NCBI RefSeq assembly: GCF_900105115.1
Contig: NZ_FNRV01000001.1
Location: 1,302,001 to 1,366,000, forward strand
Length of the DNA: 64,000 nt
Direction: 5' to 3'
From: Pseudomonas mohnii
GTDB taxonomy: Bacteria; Pseudomonadota; Gammaproteobacteria; Pseudomonadales; Pseudomonadaceae
Positions 7,482 to 15,340 of the stretch are shown one piece after another (position 1 is the stretch's first letter; the number at the start of each line of letters is the position of its first letter). The notes beneath the pieces were generated by a model. The model was not told the DNA's origin. It made no database searches and saw nothing but the letters and a program-made list of their open reading frames with translations. Both the position numbers and the translations under genes were made by a program.

Positions 7482-7682
7482 TCAATGATATTTGTGCCCT
7501 GGACTCCCAACAAGATAGCTTCCGGCTGTCCGCACCAGCTCTCGCCACTCGGAGCAGTCAATGATCCCACGGGCCAGTAGATTATCTGCAACGCTGATCA
7601 GTTCGTCGTAGCGTTTCTCGATATCGCCATTCAATGGGCGCGACAGCATCAGGCGCCACTCGGCCATAGCGGTGTTTTTCAT
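7482..7682 (-). CDS. small helical protein, paralogue 2
   Basis: 66 residues (start at MKNTAMAEW or at the inner ATG, 7667; no strong ribosome site). Paralogue of 6632-6853 through the YDEL-ADN-IID-E segment. Divergent to the decayed DUF1654 copy, repeating the arrangement of the first module. Confidence 0.62.
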   Translation of the reverse strand: MKNTAMAEWRLMLSRPLNGDIEKRYDELISVADNLLARGIIDCSEWRELVRTAGSYLVGSPGHKYH

Positions 7683-7818
7683 AATTGCTCGAGCTCGGCG
7701 ATGGTATGCAAAAAAATTGTCTCACTGGACAGGAGTCACGGCCAGATAGCCCCCCGCCGTTAGTGATTTACATTGACCCAGATCAAGCAAGGTAAAAATA
7801 TCATTACCGATTTCCGGC

Positions 7819-7991
7819 ATGGCAACCCATGCCCAGCCCACGGATTGCGAACTGATAGGCCTGCGCATCCAGAAGATCATCAATTCACCTGCCGCCCAGA
7901 AGCTGAGATCGGCGATGCGGAGGGCGTGACCCTGGAGCGCCTGGACGACGGCAGCGTCGAGATCTCGTGGGTAGTGCCGAAAGACGATTGA
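7819..7991 (+). pseudogene. decayed second DUF1654 copy
   Basis: The first half reads ELIGLRIQKIINSPAAQKL, the DUF1654 core, and hits a TGA at 7927. The end of the domain (LDDGSVEISWVVPKDD) continues in another frame to 7991. The central helix is missing. The 3' flank, including the terminator, matches that of the intact copy at an offset of 599 bases, so this is the degraded member of a tandem duplication. No LexA box was found before it. Confidence 0.8.
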
Positions 7992-8008
7992 TCAAAGCGA
8001 ATGGCTGA

Positions 8009-8031
8009 AGCCCGCCGAGCGCGGGCTTTTT
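8009..8031 (+). terminator. intrinsic terminator
   Basis: AGCCCGC, 5-base loop, GCGGGCT followed by TTTT; duplicate of the hairpin at 7410. Confidence 0.8.
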
Positions 8032-8097
8032 GTTTCGCGCAGCCATGATGGCAGTGAGCCATGATAAAATTGCGTTTCAACTTAGGAGGGAAACGCT

Positions 8098-8469
8098 TTG
8101 CCTTTGAAAGCCAAACAGATAAAGGTCGCCTTGCTTAGCCTTGCAACAGGCCTAAGCCTCACCTCTATTGTCGCCATCGCCGCATCGGCAAGTGAAGGCA
8201 TGGATGACTGTAAGCGCCTGGAAAGCTCAGCAGAGCTAGTAATGCGGGCGCGCCAGGCTGGCGCTCCGATGTCAAAAATATGGAAAGTTGCAGAGGACAC
8301 TCATGACGACTACTTGGAGGCTATGTATAAAATGCTCGCCAAAAATGCGTATGAGACCCCTCAGTATTCGACTGAGCCGATGCAGCAGCGTGCCGTCGTT
8401 GATTTTCAGAACACCTTTTTCTTGGCCTGCATTTCCAACCTAGAAAAAAAGACCAAGAAAAAATCGTGA
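8098..8469 (+). CDS. exported small phage protein, TTG start
   Basis: 123 residues. AGGAGGG ends 7 bases before a TTG, and no ATG in this frame is as well placed. Residues 1-32 form a signal peptide (basic KAKQIK, hydrophobic VALLSLATGLSLTSIVAIA, then ASA-S). The mature part has two Cys (in DDCKRL and LACISN) that could form a disulfide, and a Lys-rich tail. Last gene of the cargo region, closed by a terminator. A periplasmic role is inferred; no family recognised. Confidence 0.75.
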   Translation: MPLKAKQIKVALLSLATGLSLTSIVAIAASASEGMDDCKRLESSAELVMRARQAGAPMSKIWKVAEDTHDDYLEAMYKMLAKNAYETPQYSTEPMQQRAVVDFQNTFFLACISNLEKKTKKKS

Positions 8470-8488
8470 TTTGCTAACGAACCCAAAC

Positions 8489-8512
8489 AGCCCGCCTAGC
8501 GCGGGCTTTTTT
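8489..8512 (+). terminator. intrinsic terminator
   Basis: AGCCCGC-CTAGC-GCGGGCT followed by TTTTT, ending the cargo region. Confidence 0.85.
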
Positions 8513-8552
8513 ATGCGTGAAAAAACAACCATAGATTACTGAATTCCGTGAA

Positions 8553-8618
8553 ATTACAACTTTTAAGAAAAATATCTACAACCAATAGCTTGCACTCTGT
8601 AACTGCAGGTTGTAGATT
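8553..8618 (+). promoter_or_regulatory. PL/OL-like promoter and operator of the plus-strand operon
   Basis: TTGCAC at 8590-8595 and TAGATT at 8613-8618 are 17 bases apart, a good sigma-70 promoter. The inverted repeat ATCTACAACC (8574-8583) / GGTTGTAGAT (8608-8617) overlaps its -10, and ATTACAAC at 8553-8560 is identical to sites in the cro/cI region. The position, between the lysogenic cargo and the recombination operon, is that of lambda PL. Confidence 0.7.
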
Positions 8619-8804
8619 TGCACCCATCGCAGCGACACACAGCCACTGCGAAGGGCCGAGAGGCCTGCCGCTCTTTAACAACCTGAAGACGTACCCTGGC
8701 GCCAGACGGCGTTTGAGTCCGGGGAACAGTACGCAGCACAGCATGCTTCCTTGCGCGATATATCGGCTCGCAGGTTTGCTGAGCAACACCCACAGATTTA
8801 CTGA

Positions 8805-8825
8805 TGCCGCTTCGATGAGGCGGCA
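8805..8825 (+). promoter_or_regulatory. leader hairpin before 43-residue gene
   Basis: TGCCGC-TTCGATGAG-GCGGCA. First of a series of GC hairpins set just upstream of ribosome sites in this operon. Confidence 0.55.
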
Positions 8826-8851
8826 TTGGAAATCAACCGGAGGGCAAGACC

Positions 8852-8983
8852 ATGAATCGCAAGCAATTTCGTAAGGCCCGCGTCGCAGTGAAGTTTGACT
8901 GCATCAACCCGACCGCCTGCAACTGTGACGTTCCGGGCTATGAGAAGGCCCTGATCCTCTCACTGATGCACCGCACGAATTAG
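8852..8983 (+). CDS. very small Cys-containing phage protein
   Basis: 43 residues, MNRKQFRKARVAVKFDC then INPTACNCDVPGY. A strong CGGAGGG site lies 9 bases before the ATG, behind a hairpin. Three Cys in a short stretch (DC...ACNC) could bind a metal. First gene after the PL-like promoter, where lambda has N; no similarity to N is seen, so the role is open. Confidence 0.65.
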   Translation: MNRKQFRKARVAVKFDCINPTACNCDVPGYEKALILSLMHRTN

Positions 8984-9196
8984 GCGAAAGCCAACGAAAA
9001 AAGAGAGATGCGACCCTGGAATCTTTTCAAATAAGTCTGGATCGCCGCGTAAAGCCCCGAACGCGTCATGAAGGGGTGACAGTGCCCGATAGGTGGGTGA
9101 ATGGCGTAATGGCCTTGCATGCCGGTCCGACCTACTTCGGACACAGAATCACTGCACGACAGCCTGTCGTTAACTGCCCGATCCTCTCTATGAGAG

Positions 9197-9316
9197 CGCA
9201 TCGGGGTGTGATCTGAATCCTGCCGCCAAGCAGCACAGCTTCCATCCAGCGAGATTCGGAGGAATGAACACGGGTCGATGCAGGGATTGGCTCCTGCCAG
9301 ATCACACCCCGATGCG
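9197..9316. repeat. 17-bp perfect inverted repeat in a 709-base gene-free leader
   Basis: Arms 9197-9213 and 9300-9316 are exact reverse complements (CGCATCGGGGTGTGATC), separated by 86 bases. Between 8984 and 9692 no convincing gene is seen; open frames there lack ribosome sites and coding character. The repeat lies in the untranslated part of the PL-like transcript and could fold as RNA or bind a protein. Confidence 0.7.
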
Positions 9317-9692
9317 GACGAAACTGCGGCCTATAACCGCCCACCTGCGTCATCCCAGAATCGGTTGTTATCGAGCGCTGGCGAACTGAATACGGCCGTG
9401 GAACTCGGCGCCGGAGACGTGACCGGCAAGCAGATGCGGCGTTGAAAGCTGGGTTGAACGCTTCGGCGGCCCTGGAGAAACGCAGGTTAATACGGCGCCA
9501 GATAATGCTGGTTGCCCCTCCGAGCGGTCGTCCCGAAAGGGTCCGCTCTCGCCGGAATCGCGCCCGGCCATCTGCACCCACCCTCCCCCGACACCACCCG
9601 CATGCACTCCCCTCCGCGCCCAACGGCAACCAGCGGAATGGATGAGTGCAGCCGTGTTTTGTTGGATCAACACCGCCACTCTGGAGGCGACC

Positions 9693-9980
9693 ATGAATTA
9701 CGAAGTGATTGTTGAAGGCTTTGTCCTCCAGGTGGAGGTAACCCACTGCGAGAACACGCCGCCCTGCCCGAGCAGTTGGGACAGCGACTGGGATGCGCAG
9801 GGCTCCCGGGAACTGGAGTTCAAGTTGGTATCAGGCATCTGCTACGACGAAGACGGCGCCCGAATGGATGTCGAACGGCACCTGCTGCCTCTACTGGCCA
9901 AGCAGTACGGGCCGCAGATCGAAACCGCCCTGTGGATTGAGATCGACGCGAACCAGCGCCGGCGTAGGTGGGCAGCATGA
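9693..9980 (+). CDS. phage protein of unknown function
   Basis: 95 residues from the ATG preceded by TGGAGG and 5 bases. Beta-rich start (MNYEVIVEGFVLQVEV), the Trp/Asp-rich segment SSWDSDWDAQG and a helical end. Its stop overlaps the next start as ATGA, so it heads a tightly coupled run of five small genes up to 10729. Confidence 0.72.
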   Translation: MNYEVIVEGFVLQVEVTHCENTPPCPSSWDSDWDAQGSRELEFKLVSGICYDEDGARMDVERHLLPLLAKQYGPQIETALWIEIDANQRRRRWAA

Positions 9981-10210
9981 GCCAGCGACAGCAAGACCAT
10001 CAGACAGCCGTCACCTGGATCGAGGGTGAAATTAACAACATGATCCGCGACCTCGGCAAGCCGAACGCCAGCGCTGCAGCGACTTCAGCCATCACCCTCG
10101 CCTTCCTGCTCCACGCAATCAGTGAGGAGGAGCATCGCTGTTACCGGGCGCGCATTGATCAGATCTACGCCGACTACAACGCATCGATCAAGCAAGAGGT
10201 AGCAGCATGA
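9977..10210 (+). CDS. small helical phage protein
   Basis: 77 residues starting MSQRQQDHQTAVTWIEGEIN. ATGA overlaps on both sides give translational coupling. Helical; no family recognised. Confidence 0.7.
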   Translation: MSQRQQDHQTAVTWIEGEINNMIRDLGKPNASAAATSAITLAFLLHAISEEEHRCYRARIDQIYADYNASIKQEVAA

Positions 10211-10377
10211 CCACACCACCAGTCAAAACCCTGATCGACGAGCAGCTCGACGAGATCGAACGCAGCCTAGCGGTCATCGGCGCAGGCCTTCCCCGCGAAT
10301 TGCCGGTGTCCGCGCTGCCGCCAAAGCTTGTTGAAGCTGTTAAGGCTGGGCGAATCGCCGTGAGGCCACGACCATGA
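10207..10377 (+). CDS. very small phage protein
   Basis: 56 residues, MTTPPVKTLIDEQLDEIERS then LPRELPVSALPPKLVEAV. ATGA overlaps with both neighbours support it although it is short. Function unknown. Confidence 0.65.
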   Translation: MTTPPVKTLIDEQLDEIERSLAVIGAGLPRELPVSALPPKLVEAVKAGRIAVRPRP

Positions 10378-10616
10378 CCATGATTTGCGGTAATTGCGGC
10401 CAGTTCGGAATCCGGTGGATGGGTCCGATGAGTCGGCTCCCCCATACCGAATGCCCGCACTGCGGTGGCACGAACTGCCATCTGGTCGATCAGCCAGAGC
10501 CGGATGAGCCTGAAACTGCCACATGCAGCTGCGGCGCCCAAGGCGAGGTGAATTACGACGACGGCTCGGATCGCCGGTTCTACTGCTACAGCAGCTTACC
10601 GGCGTGCTCGCCATGA
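10374..10616 (+). CDS. small zinc-ribbon phage protein
   Basis: 80 residues with CGNC (5-8) and CPHC (27-30), a four-Cys zinc ribbon, and a second CSC...C cluster near the end (CSCGAQGEV, FYCYSSLPAC). ATGA overlaps at both ends. Probably binds zinc; partner unknown. Confidence 0.75.
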   Translation: MTMICGNCGQFGIRWMGPMSRLPHTECPHCGGTNCHLVDQPEPDEPETATCSCGAQGEVNYDDGSDRRFYCYSSLPACSP

Positions 10617-10729
10617 CCTCCTACCAACGCGCCAAGCGCTTCTGGTTCTGGCGTGGCTCTGCCATCGCCCTTCTGTTCTTCACTGCCTGGATGCTGGCCA
10701 GCTCTTACTGCGCCCAGCTCACTCAATAA
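10613..10729 (+). CDS. 38-residue membrane protein
   Basis: MTSYQRAKRFWFWRG then one membrane helix SAIALLFFTAWMLASSYC. ATGA overlap with the zinc-ribbon gene. Ends the coupled run. Confidence 0.6.
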   Translation: MTSYQRAKRFWFWRGSAIALLFFTAWMLASSYCAQLTQ

Positions 10730-10745
10730 CCCAACACCTTCAAAC

Positions 10746-10762
10746 GCTGCGTGCATCGCGGC
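10746..10762 (+). promoter_or_regulatory. leader hairpin directly before AAGGA site
   Basis: GCTGC-GTGCATC-GCGGC followed at once by AAGGA and the ATG of the coiled-coil gene; preceded by AACCCAACACCTTCAA. Confidence 0.5.
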
Positions 10763-10773
10763 AAGGATTCCTC

Positions 10774-11874
10774 ATGTCCGCAAATACCGAACTGGCCGTA
10801 GTACCGCCGCAAGAAACCGCCCTTGCCGTCTACAGCACTGAAAAGGGCCTTGAGCCCTGGCTACAGAAGATCCGCACCGAAATTGACGGCTTCACGCCTG
10901 ATATCAGCACCCGAAAGGGTCGCGATGCGATCGCTTCTATGGCCTACAAGGTTGCCCGGACCAAGACCGCTCTGGACGATGTCGGCAAGAAGCTGGTCGC
11001 CGACCTGAAGGAAGTCCCGAAGAAGATCGACGCCGAGCGAAAGCGCGTTCGCGACACTCTGGACTCATGGCAGGAAGAGGTTCGCCGTCCGCTGAACGAA
11101 TGGCAGGCCGCTGAGGACGCCAGGGTCGACAAGCACAACGATGCGATTGAACGCATCCGGGTGCTGGCCGTGGACCTGGACGGTATCACCGCCGAAGACC
11201 TGGCCGACCGCATGACAAATCTCGAAGCAGTTGCCATGGGCGCCGACTGGGAAGAGTTCGAGCCGGAAGCTGCCCGCGCCAAGGACAAAGCACTGGGCGT
11301 GCTTCGCGCCGCCCTTGCTGCTCGCCAGAAGTACGAAGCTGAGCAGCTTGAACTGGCTCGCCTTCGAAAGGAAAAAGAAGACCGCGATAAGAAGGATCAC
11401 GAAGAGCGCATTGCCCGAGAAGCTGCCGAGCGAGCCACCCGCGAGGCGGAAGAAAAGGCCCAGCGTGAGCGCGACGCCGAAGCCCAGCGCGCCCGTGATG
11501 AGAAGGCAGCAGCCGAGAAGCGCGAAAGCGACCTGAAGCTTCAGGCCGCAGAGTCTGAACGCCTCGCCGAGCAAGCCAGGCGCGAAAAGATCGAGGCCGA
11601 GCAGAAGGCTGAGCGCGACAGGCTGGCAGCTGTGGAGCGGGAGAAGCAGGCCATAGAGCAGGCTCGACTGGACGAGATCGCCCGGCAACAGGCAGCGGCC
11701 GACGAAATCCTGCGACAGGAACGACTGCGCGAGCAGGACAAAGAGCATCGCCGCTCAATCAACCTTGCAGCCCTTCAAGCCTTCGTGAAAGGCGGCATGA
11801 CTGAAGAGTGCGCGAAGCAAGCAATCACACTGATCGCCAGCCGCCAGATCCCCGCCATTTCCATTCAGTACTGA
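10774..11874 (+). CDS. long coiled-coil phage protein (recombination neighbour)
   Basis: 366 residues. The first 180 form a helical domain (LEPWLQKIRTEIDGFTPD, later KKIDAERKRVRDTLDSWQEE). Residues about 185-335 are a highly charged Glu/Lys/Arg coiled coil rich in EAE and REAEEKAQRER repeats, and the last 35 are a small helical end. AAGGA sits 6 bases before the ATG. It stands 7 bases before the ERF gene in the recombination cluster, where such proteins are common; whether it acts in recombination is inferred. Confidence 0.75.
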   Translation: MSANTELAVVPPQETALAVYSTEKGLEPWLQKIRTEIDGFTPDISTRKGRDAIASMAYKVARTKTALDDVGKKLVADLKEVPKKIDAERKRVRDTLDSWQEEVRRPLNEWQAAEDARVDKHNDAIERIRVLAVDLDGITAEDLADRMTNLEAVAMGADWEEFEPEAARAKDKALGVLRAALAARQKYEAEQLELARLRKEKEDRDKKDHEERIAREAAERATREAEEKAQRERDAEAQRARDEKAAAEKRESDLKLQAAESERLAEQARREKIEAEQKAERDRLAAVEREKQAIEQARLDEIARQQAAADEILRQERLREQDKEHRRSINLAALQAFVKGGMTEECAKQAITLIASRQIPAISIQY

Positions 11875-11881
11875 GGTCGCG

Positions 11882-12664
11882 ATGAGCAATCTTGCAGTGA
11901 AAGACCAGGTCGAGCGCATGCCGGCCATTCAAACCGAATCGGCAACCATCATGTCGATCATCCAGCAGGTGGCCATGTCGCCGGACGCTGACATCGACAA
12001 GATGGAACGCTTGATGGCGATGCATGAGCGCTTCCAGGCACAGCAGGCCAAACAGCAGTACGACGATGCGCTGGCCCAGATGCAGGAAGAAATGCCGGTG
12101 ATCGGCGAACGCGGCGGAATCAAGGACAAGAACGGCCGGATCCAGAGCACCTACGCGCTCTGGGAAGACATCAACGAGATGATCAAGCCAGTGATGGCCA
12201 AGTATGGCTTTGCCCTCACCTTCCGCACCCCGCGCAACGAGCGAGGCATCGAAGTCGAAGGCGTTCTGAGTCATCGCGCTGGGCACCGGGAAGTGACCTC
12301 GATAGTCCTGCCAGTCGATACGTCGGGCAGCAAAAACGGCGTCCAAGCTGTCGCCTCCAGCGTCAGCTACGGCAAGCGCTACACCGCAGGCCTGCTGCTC
12401 AACATCACCACGACCGGCGAAGACGACGACGGCAACGGCCCGGCCGCGCAGGTGACGCCGCGCGTGACTTCTGCCCAGGCCGCGCAACTCGCCATGCTGC
12501 TGGAGAAGTGCAGCGATAAGGCGAAAGAAGCCTTCAAAAAGATGCACGGCACCCCGGCATCGGTTGAGAAATCTCTGTTCGACCAAGTGCTCGCAATGCT
12601 CACCAAATCAGCGACCCAAAACAGCAAACCAGCCGAGGATAAAGACAATGAAAATCATCAGTAA
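11882..12664 (+). CDS. ERF family single-strand annealing protein
   Basis: 260 residues. The ERF core runs from about residue 45 to 180: KQQYDDALAQMQEEMPVI, then IQSTYALWEDINEMIKPVM, FALTFRTPR and YGKRYTAGLLLNI. The C-terminal third is polar and ends in an acidic tail. Promotes annealing of complementary single strands in phage recombination, working with the nuclease encoded next door, whose start lies inside its 3' end. Confidence 0.92.
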   Translation: MSNLAVKDQVERMPAIQTESATIMSIIQQVAMSPDADIDKMERLMAMHERFQAQQAKQQYDDALAQMQEEMPVIGERGGIKDKNGRIQSTYALWEDINEMIKPVMAKYGFALTFRTPRNERGIEVEGVLSHRAGHREVTSIVLPVDTSGSKNGVQAVASSVSYGKRYTAGLLLNITTTGEDDDGNGPAAQVTPRVTSAQAAQLAMLLEKCSDKAKEAFKKMHGTPASVEKSLFDQVLAMLTKSATQNSKPAEDKDNENHQ

Positions 12665-13265
12665 CGTAGAGCAAGGGACTCAAGAGTGGCTGGATCTGCG
12701 CCTGGGCATCGTGACCTGCTCGGAGCTGGACACTCTGCTGGTCAATGGTAAGGGCGAAGCAGGCTTCGGCGCCGGAGCATTCACCTACATGAACACGCTG
12801 ATCGGCGAGCGCATCACCGGCGAAGCTGCCGATCCGTTCCAGGGAAACCGCCACACCGAGCGCGGACATGAATACGAGGGCGTCGCCCGCGGCCTGTATC
12901 AGTCGCAGCTCGACGTCACCACCGAGCAGGTCGGCATCATCCTGAATCACGGGATTGGCTACTCGCCTGACTCGCTGATCGGCGAAGACGGCCTGTGCGA
13001 GATCAAGACCAAACTGCCGAAGTTTCAGGTGGAAGTGATCTTGTCCGGCGAGATCCCCAAGGAGCATGTCGCGCAGTGCCAGGGCGGCCTGTGGGTGTCG
13101 GATCGCGAGTGGATCGACTTCGTCAGTTACTGGCCAGGCATGAAGCTGTTCGTGAAGCGCGCCTACCGTGACGAGGTGATGATTCGCAAGATGAGCGAGC
13201 GCGTCAAAACCTTCTACGAAATCCTAGACGAGCGCATGAATCGCGTGCTCGGCATCGCCGCTTAA
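12648..13265 (+). CDS. YqaJ-like phage exonuclease
   Basis: 205 residues from the ATG that overlaps the ERF end by 17 bases. QGTQEWLDLRLGIVTCSELD near the start, then GHEYEGVAR, and ELDxxIK-type catalytic residues in SLIGEDGLCEIKTKLP followed by HVAQCQGGLWVS, all standard for lambda-Exo/YqaJ nucleases. Resects double-strand ends to give the ERF protein its substrate. Confidence 0.92.
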   Translation: MKIISNVEQGTQEWLDLRLGIVTCSELDTLLVNGKGEAGFGAGAFTYMNTLIGERITGEAADPFQGNRHTERGHEYEGVARGLYQSQLDVTTEQVGIILNHGIGYSPDSLIGEDGLCEIKTKLPKFQVEVILSGEIPKEHVAQCQGGLWVSDREWIDFVSYWPGMKLFVKRAYRDEVMIRKMSERVKTFYEILDERMNRVLGIAA

Positions 13266-13274
13266 GGAAAGCCC

Positions 13275-13757
13275 ATGCCAACACTTACCGACGTCGGCCG
13301 CATTGGTCGTGATGCTGAGCTGCGCTATACCCCGGGCGGTGACGCCGTGATCAATCTGGCCCTGGCCTGCGACTACGGTCGCAAAGGACAGGACGGCAAG
13401 CGCCCCACTCAATGGGTCGACGCCACCCTCTGGGGTAAGCAGGCCGAGGTCATGGCGCCTTACCTGCTCAAGGGACAGCAGATCTACTTCACCATGGACG
13501 ATGCCCATATCGAAACCTACGCCAAGACCAATGGCGGCGAAGGCTTCAAGCTGACGGGCAAGATCATCCTAATCAAGTTCGTCGGCTCGCCGCCTCAGGC
13601 CGCCAATCAGCCAGCGCAGCAGCCGAGGCCTCAACAGTCCCGGCAGCAGGCCGCCGCTCGCCCAGCACAGAATCAACAAGGAACGAATGGGCCGGACTAC
13701 GACAGCTTCGACGATGACATTCCCTTTGCGCCCCTCCACCACCTGAACGGTGCCTGA
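13275..13757 (+). CDS. ssb: single-stranded DNA-binding protein (phage SSB)
   Basis: 160 residues. The OB fold covers residues 1-105 (GRIGRDAELRYTPGG, WVDATLWGKQAEVMAPYL), then a Gln/Pro/Ala-rich linker. The acidic tip DSFDDDIPF that docks partner proteins in SSBs is here followed by 9 more residues, so it is not quite at the end. AAGGA lies 6 bases before the ATG. Completes the recombination trio. Confidence 0.92.
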   Translation: MPTLTDVGRIGRDAELRYTPGGDAVINLALACDYGRKGQDGKRPTQWVDATLWGKQAEVMAPYLLKGQQIYFTMDDAHIETYAKTNGGEGFKLTGKIILIKFVGSPPQAANQPAQQPRPQQSRQQAAARPAQNQQGTNGPDYDSFDDDIPFAPLHHLNGA

Positions 13758-13758
13758 T

Positions 13759-14115
13759 ATGGACCCAGCAATCGACAGAAACAACATCGCACAGATGAAA
13801 CTGGAGGCGGCGAAAGCTGCCTTTTTTGCATCTGGAGGCCGGCAGCAGTTAATCCCTATCGGCGTGGGGAAAGATAGCCTGGCCACACCAGGCGCCGAGC
13901 CTCCCAAATATGGCTACGCCAAGATCGCCGCAAAGCCGACAAAGCGCGGCAGGCTCATCACTGATGATGAAAAGGCTGCACTGGCTGCCCGGCTCATGGA
14001 ATGCAAAGCGGCCGGCATGACGCGCTACAAGGCCAGCAAGCATATCGGCATCAGCGAGACGCTTTGCCGGCGGTTGATCGCCGATTACGCGCTCGACTTC
14101 CCGGCGGCGAGTTGA
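13759..14115 (+). CDS. phage HTH protein of unknown function
   Basis: 118 residues starting MDPAIDRNNIAQMKLE. The C-terminal part has a helix-turn-helix look (GMTRYKASKHIGISETLCRR). The start is chosen at the first ATG after the SSB stop; a GTG at 13750 overlaps SSB. A DNA-binding role is inferred. Confidence 0.7.
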   Translation: MDPAIDRNNIAQMKLEAAKAAFFASGGRQQLIPIGVGKDSLATPGAEPPKYGYAKIAAKPTKRGRLITDDEKAALAARLMECKAAGMTRYKASKHIGISETLCRRLIADYALDFPAAS

Positions 14116-14196
14116 TGCGCCGCATAGCCCGCGTCCAACAACGCAAACGACAAACCTGGCTGGCATTGCCGGCCAGTGGGATAGAAGAGGTAGGTC

Positions 14197-14556
14197 ATGG
14201 CCGAGGAACAGGAGCTGACGGCGGAAGCCAAGAAGCAGCGCAAGAAACGCGAGAAGGCCGCAGCAAGGGATGCTGCATTGGGCATCGAGAAATTCACTGT
14301 TGAGGTTGCCGGGGTGTTCAAGCCTGACCTGAAGCGAGTAATGAAGGCCCACGGCATAAACAACCAGCAGGACATACACCAGCGGCTGCTGATCAACTTG
14401 ATCGCTGCCGACTTCGAAGCCCAGGCCTGGATGTTGCGGAGTGTCACGACACCTTATGAGATACCAGAAAAGGTGTCGCGAATGTTCCGAGAGGAGAGCT
14501 TGAAGGAATTACGACGCAATCCCGGGGATGAAACCTTACCCTTCACCATTATCTAG
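14197..14556 (+). CDS. phage protein of unknown function
   Basis: 119 residues; Lys/Glu-rich start (MAEEQELTAEAKKQRKKRE), then mixed helical with AWMLRSVTTPYEIPEKVS. AGAGG lies 8 bases before the ATG. Its 3' end overlaps by 21 bases the 3' end of the minus-strand gene that follows. The 80 bases before it hold no convincing gene. Confidence 0.7.
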   Translation: MAEEQELTAEAKKQRKKREKAAARDAALGIEKFTVEVAGVFKPDLKRVMKAHGINNQQDIHQRLLINLIAADFEAQAWMLRSVTTPYEIPEKVSRMFREESLKELRRNPGDETLPFTII

Positions 14557-14958
14557 ACAGAGATAACTTCTAACCTCGTAATACTCCTTAATAAATCTTA
14601 TAGTTAATTCCGCCTCGGAAAAAAGTGTGTTGACCCTATCATTCAGAATCTTAGACGTCTGCTCAAGATATCTCCAGTGGGCAAGAGAGCGCTTTAAAAT
14701 TCTTAAAGTAACAGGATAATATTCGGGAAAATTTCTAAGCTCATAAACAACAGCAATCTGCCTATCGATAAATGGAGCATCCCCTTGATTTCTTATATTC
14801 AAATCCTCTAGCAATCTATGATAACGATCGTATTGCCTCCCTCTTTCCTCAGAACGCCTTACAACTATGTAATTATAAAAAGCGATAAGAGCAATCACTA
14901 TCGATATCAGAACAGCCAAAGTCCCGTTATATTCTTGAAAAAATTCTACTATATCCAC
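14536..14958 (-). CDS. AT-rich membrane-anchored cargo protein
   Basis: 140 residues from a GTG preceded by AAGGAG and 6 bases; longer in-frame starts read into sequence unlike the rest. One membrane helix near the N-terminus (GTLAVLISIVIALIAFYNYI), then a basic RRSEERGRQYDRYH segment and a helical cytoplasmic domain. Base composition is clearly more AT-rich than neighbours and the gene opposes the operon, the marks of a late-acquired cargo gene. Possible immunity or exclusion protein; no direct evidence. Confidence 0.72.
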   Translation of the reverse strand: MDIVEFFQEYNGTLAVLISIVIALIAFYNYIVVRRSEERGRQYDRYHRLLEDLNIRNQGDAPFIDRQIAVVYELRNFPEYYPVTLRILKRSLAHWRYLEQTSKILNDRVNTLFSEAELTIRFIKEYYEVRSYLCLDNGEG

Positions 14959-15068
14959 CTGAAACTCCTTGAACCAGCTCCGTGCCGGTAACCGATCGCA
15001 TAAAACACCATCCCCTACCAAATTGCCACCACCGGTCACGGAGGGCGGCGCCCACCCGGAGATAACCT

Positions 15069-15340
15069 TGACCCCACAATTCGAAAGCCCCAACGGGCTA
15101 TGGCGGCGTCTTGGTTACGCCGTTGAGCGTGGGCCGCGCGGAGCACGGACGATTCGCCGGCCAAATGGATCTGAGGTGAACATCGACAGCGAGCGCGGAC
15201 GCCACACTGGAGAGATTGAAGCGGCGCGGCAGGAGCTGGCGCGCCTGCCGCACGGCGAAAGTGCGCGCCAGGCTGCGCAGCTCCCCATCACCTATTGCAC
15301 TGAGCGAAATCTATCACTCAGACATCCTTTGGAATCATAG
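15069..15340 (+). CDS. possible small phage protein
   Basis: 90 residues from a TTG preceded by CGGAG (earlier in-frame ATG at 14969). Reads FESPNGLWRRLGYAVERG, then EIEAARQELARLPHGES, which looks coding, but the end overlaps the minus-strand gene 15318-15542. Weakly supported; could be a remnant. Confidence 0.35.

Noticed and set aside
7700-7818. Possible LexA box before the decayed DUF1654 copy
   Set aside because: No CTGT-N8-ACAG is present.
8548-8874. 108-codon plus-strand frame over the PL-like promoter
   Set aside because: Covers promoter, operator and leader hairpin; no ribosome site or coding character.
9132-9746. 204-codon open frame on the minus strand in the gene-free leader
   Set aside because: Composition is Arg/Gly/Pro-rich and shadow-like, no ribosome site, and it runs antisense through the start of the coupled gene run.
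14112-14303. Plus-strand frame starting MRRIARVQQRKRQTW before the gene at 14197
   Set aside because: It soon runs in the wrong frame of the well-supported next gene and lacks a ribosome site.
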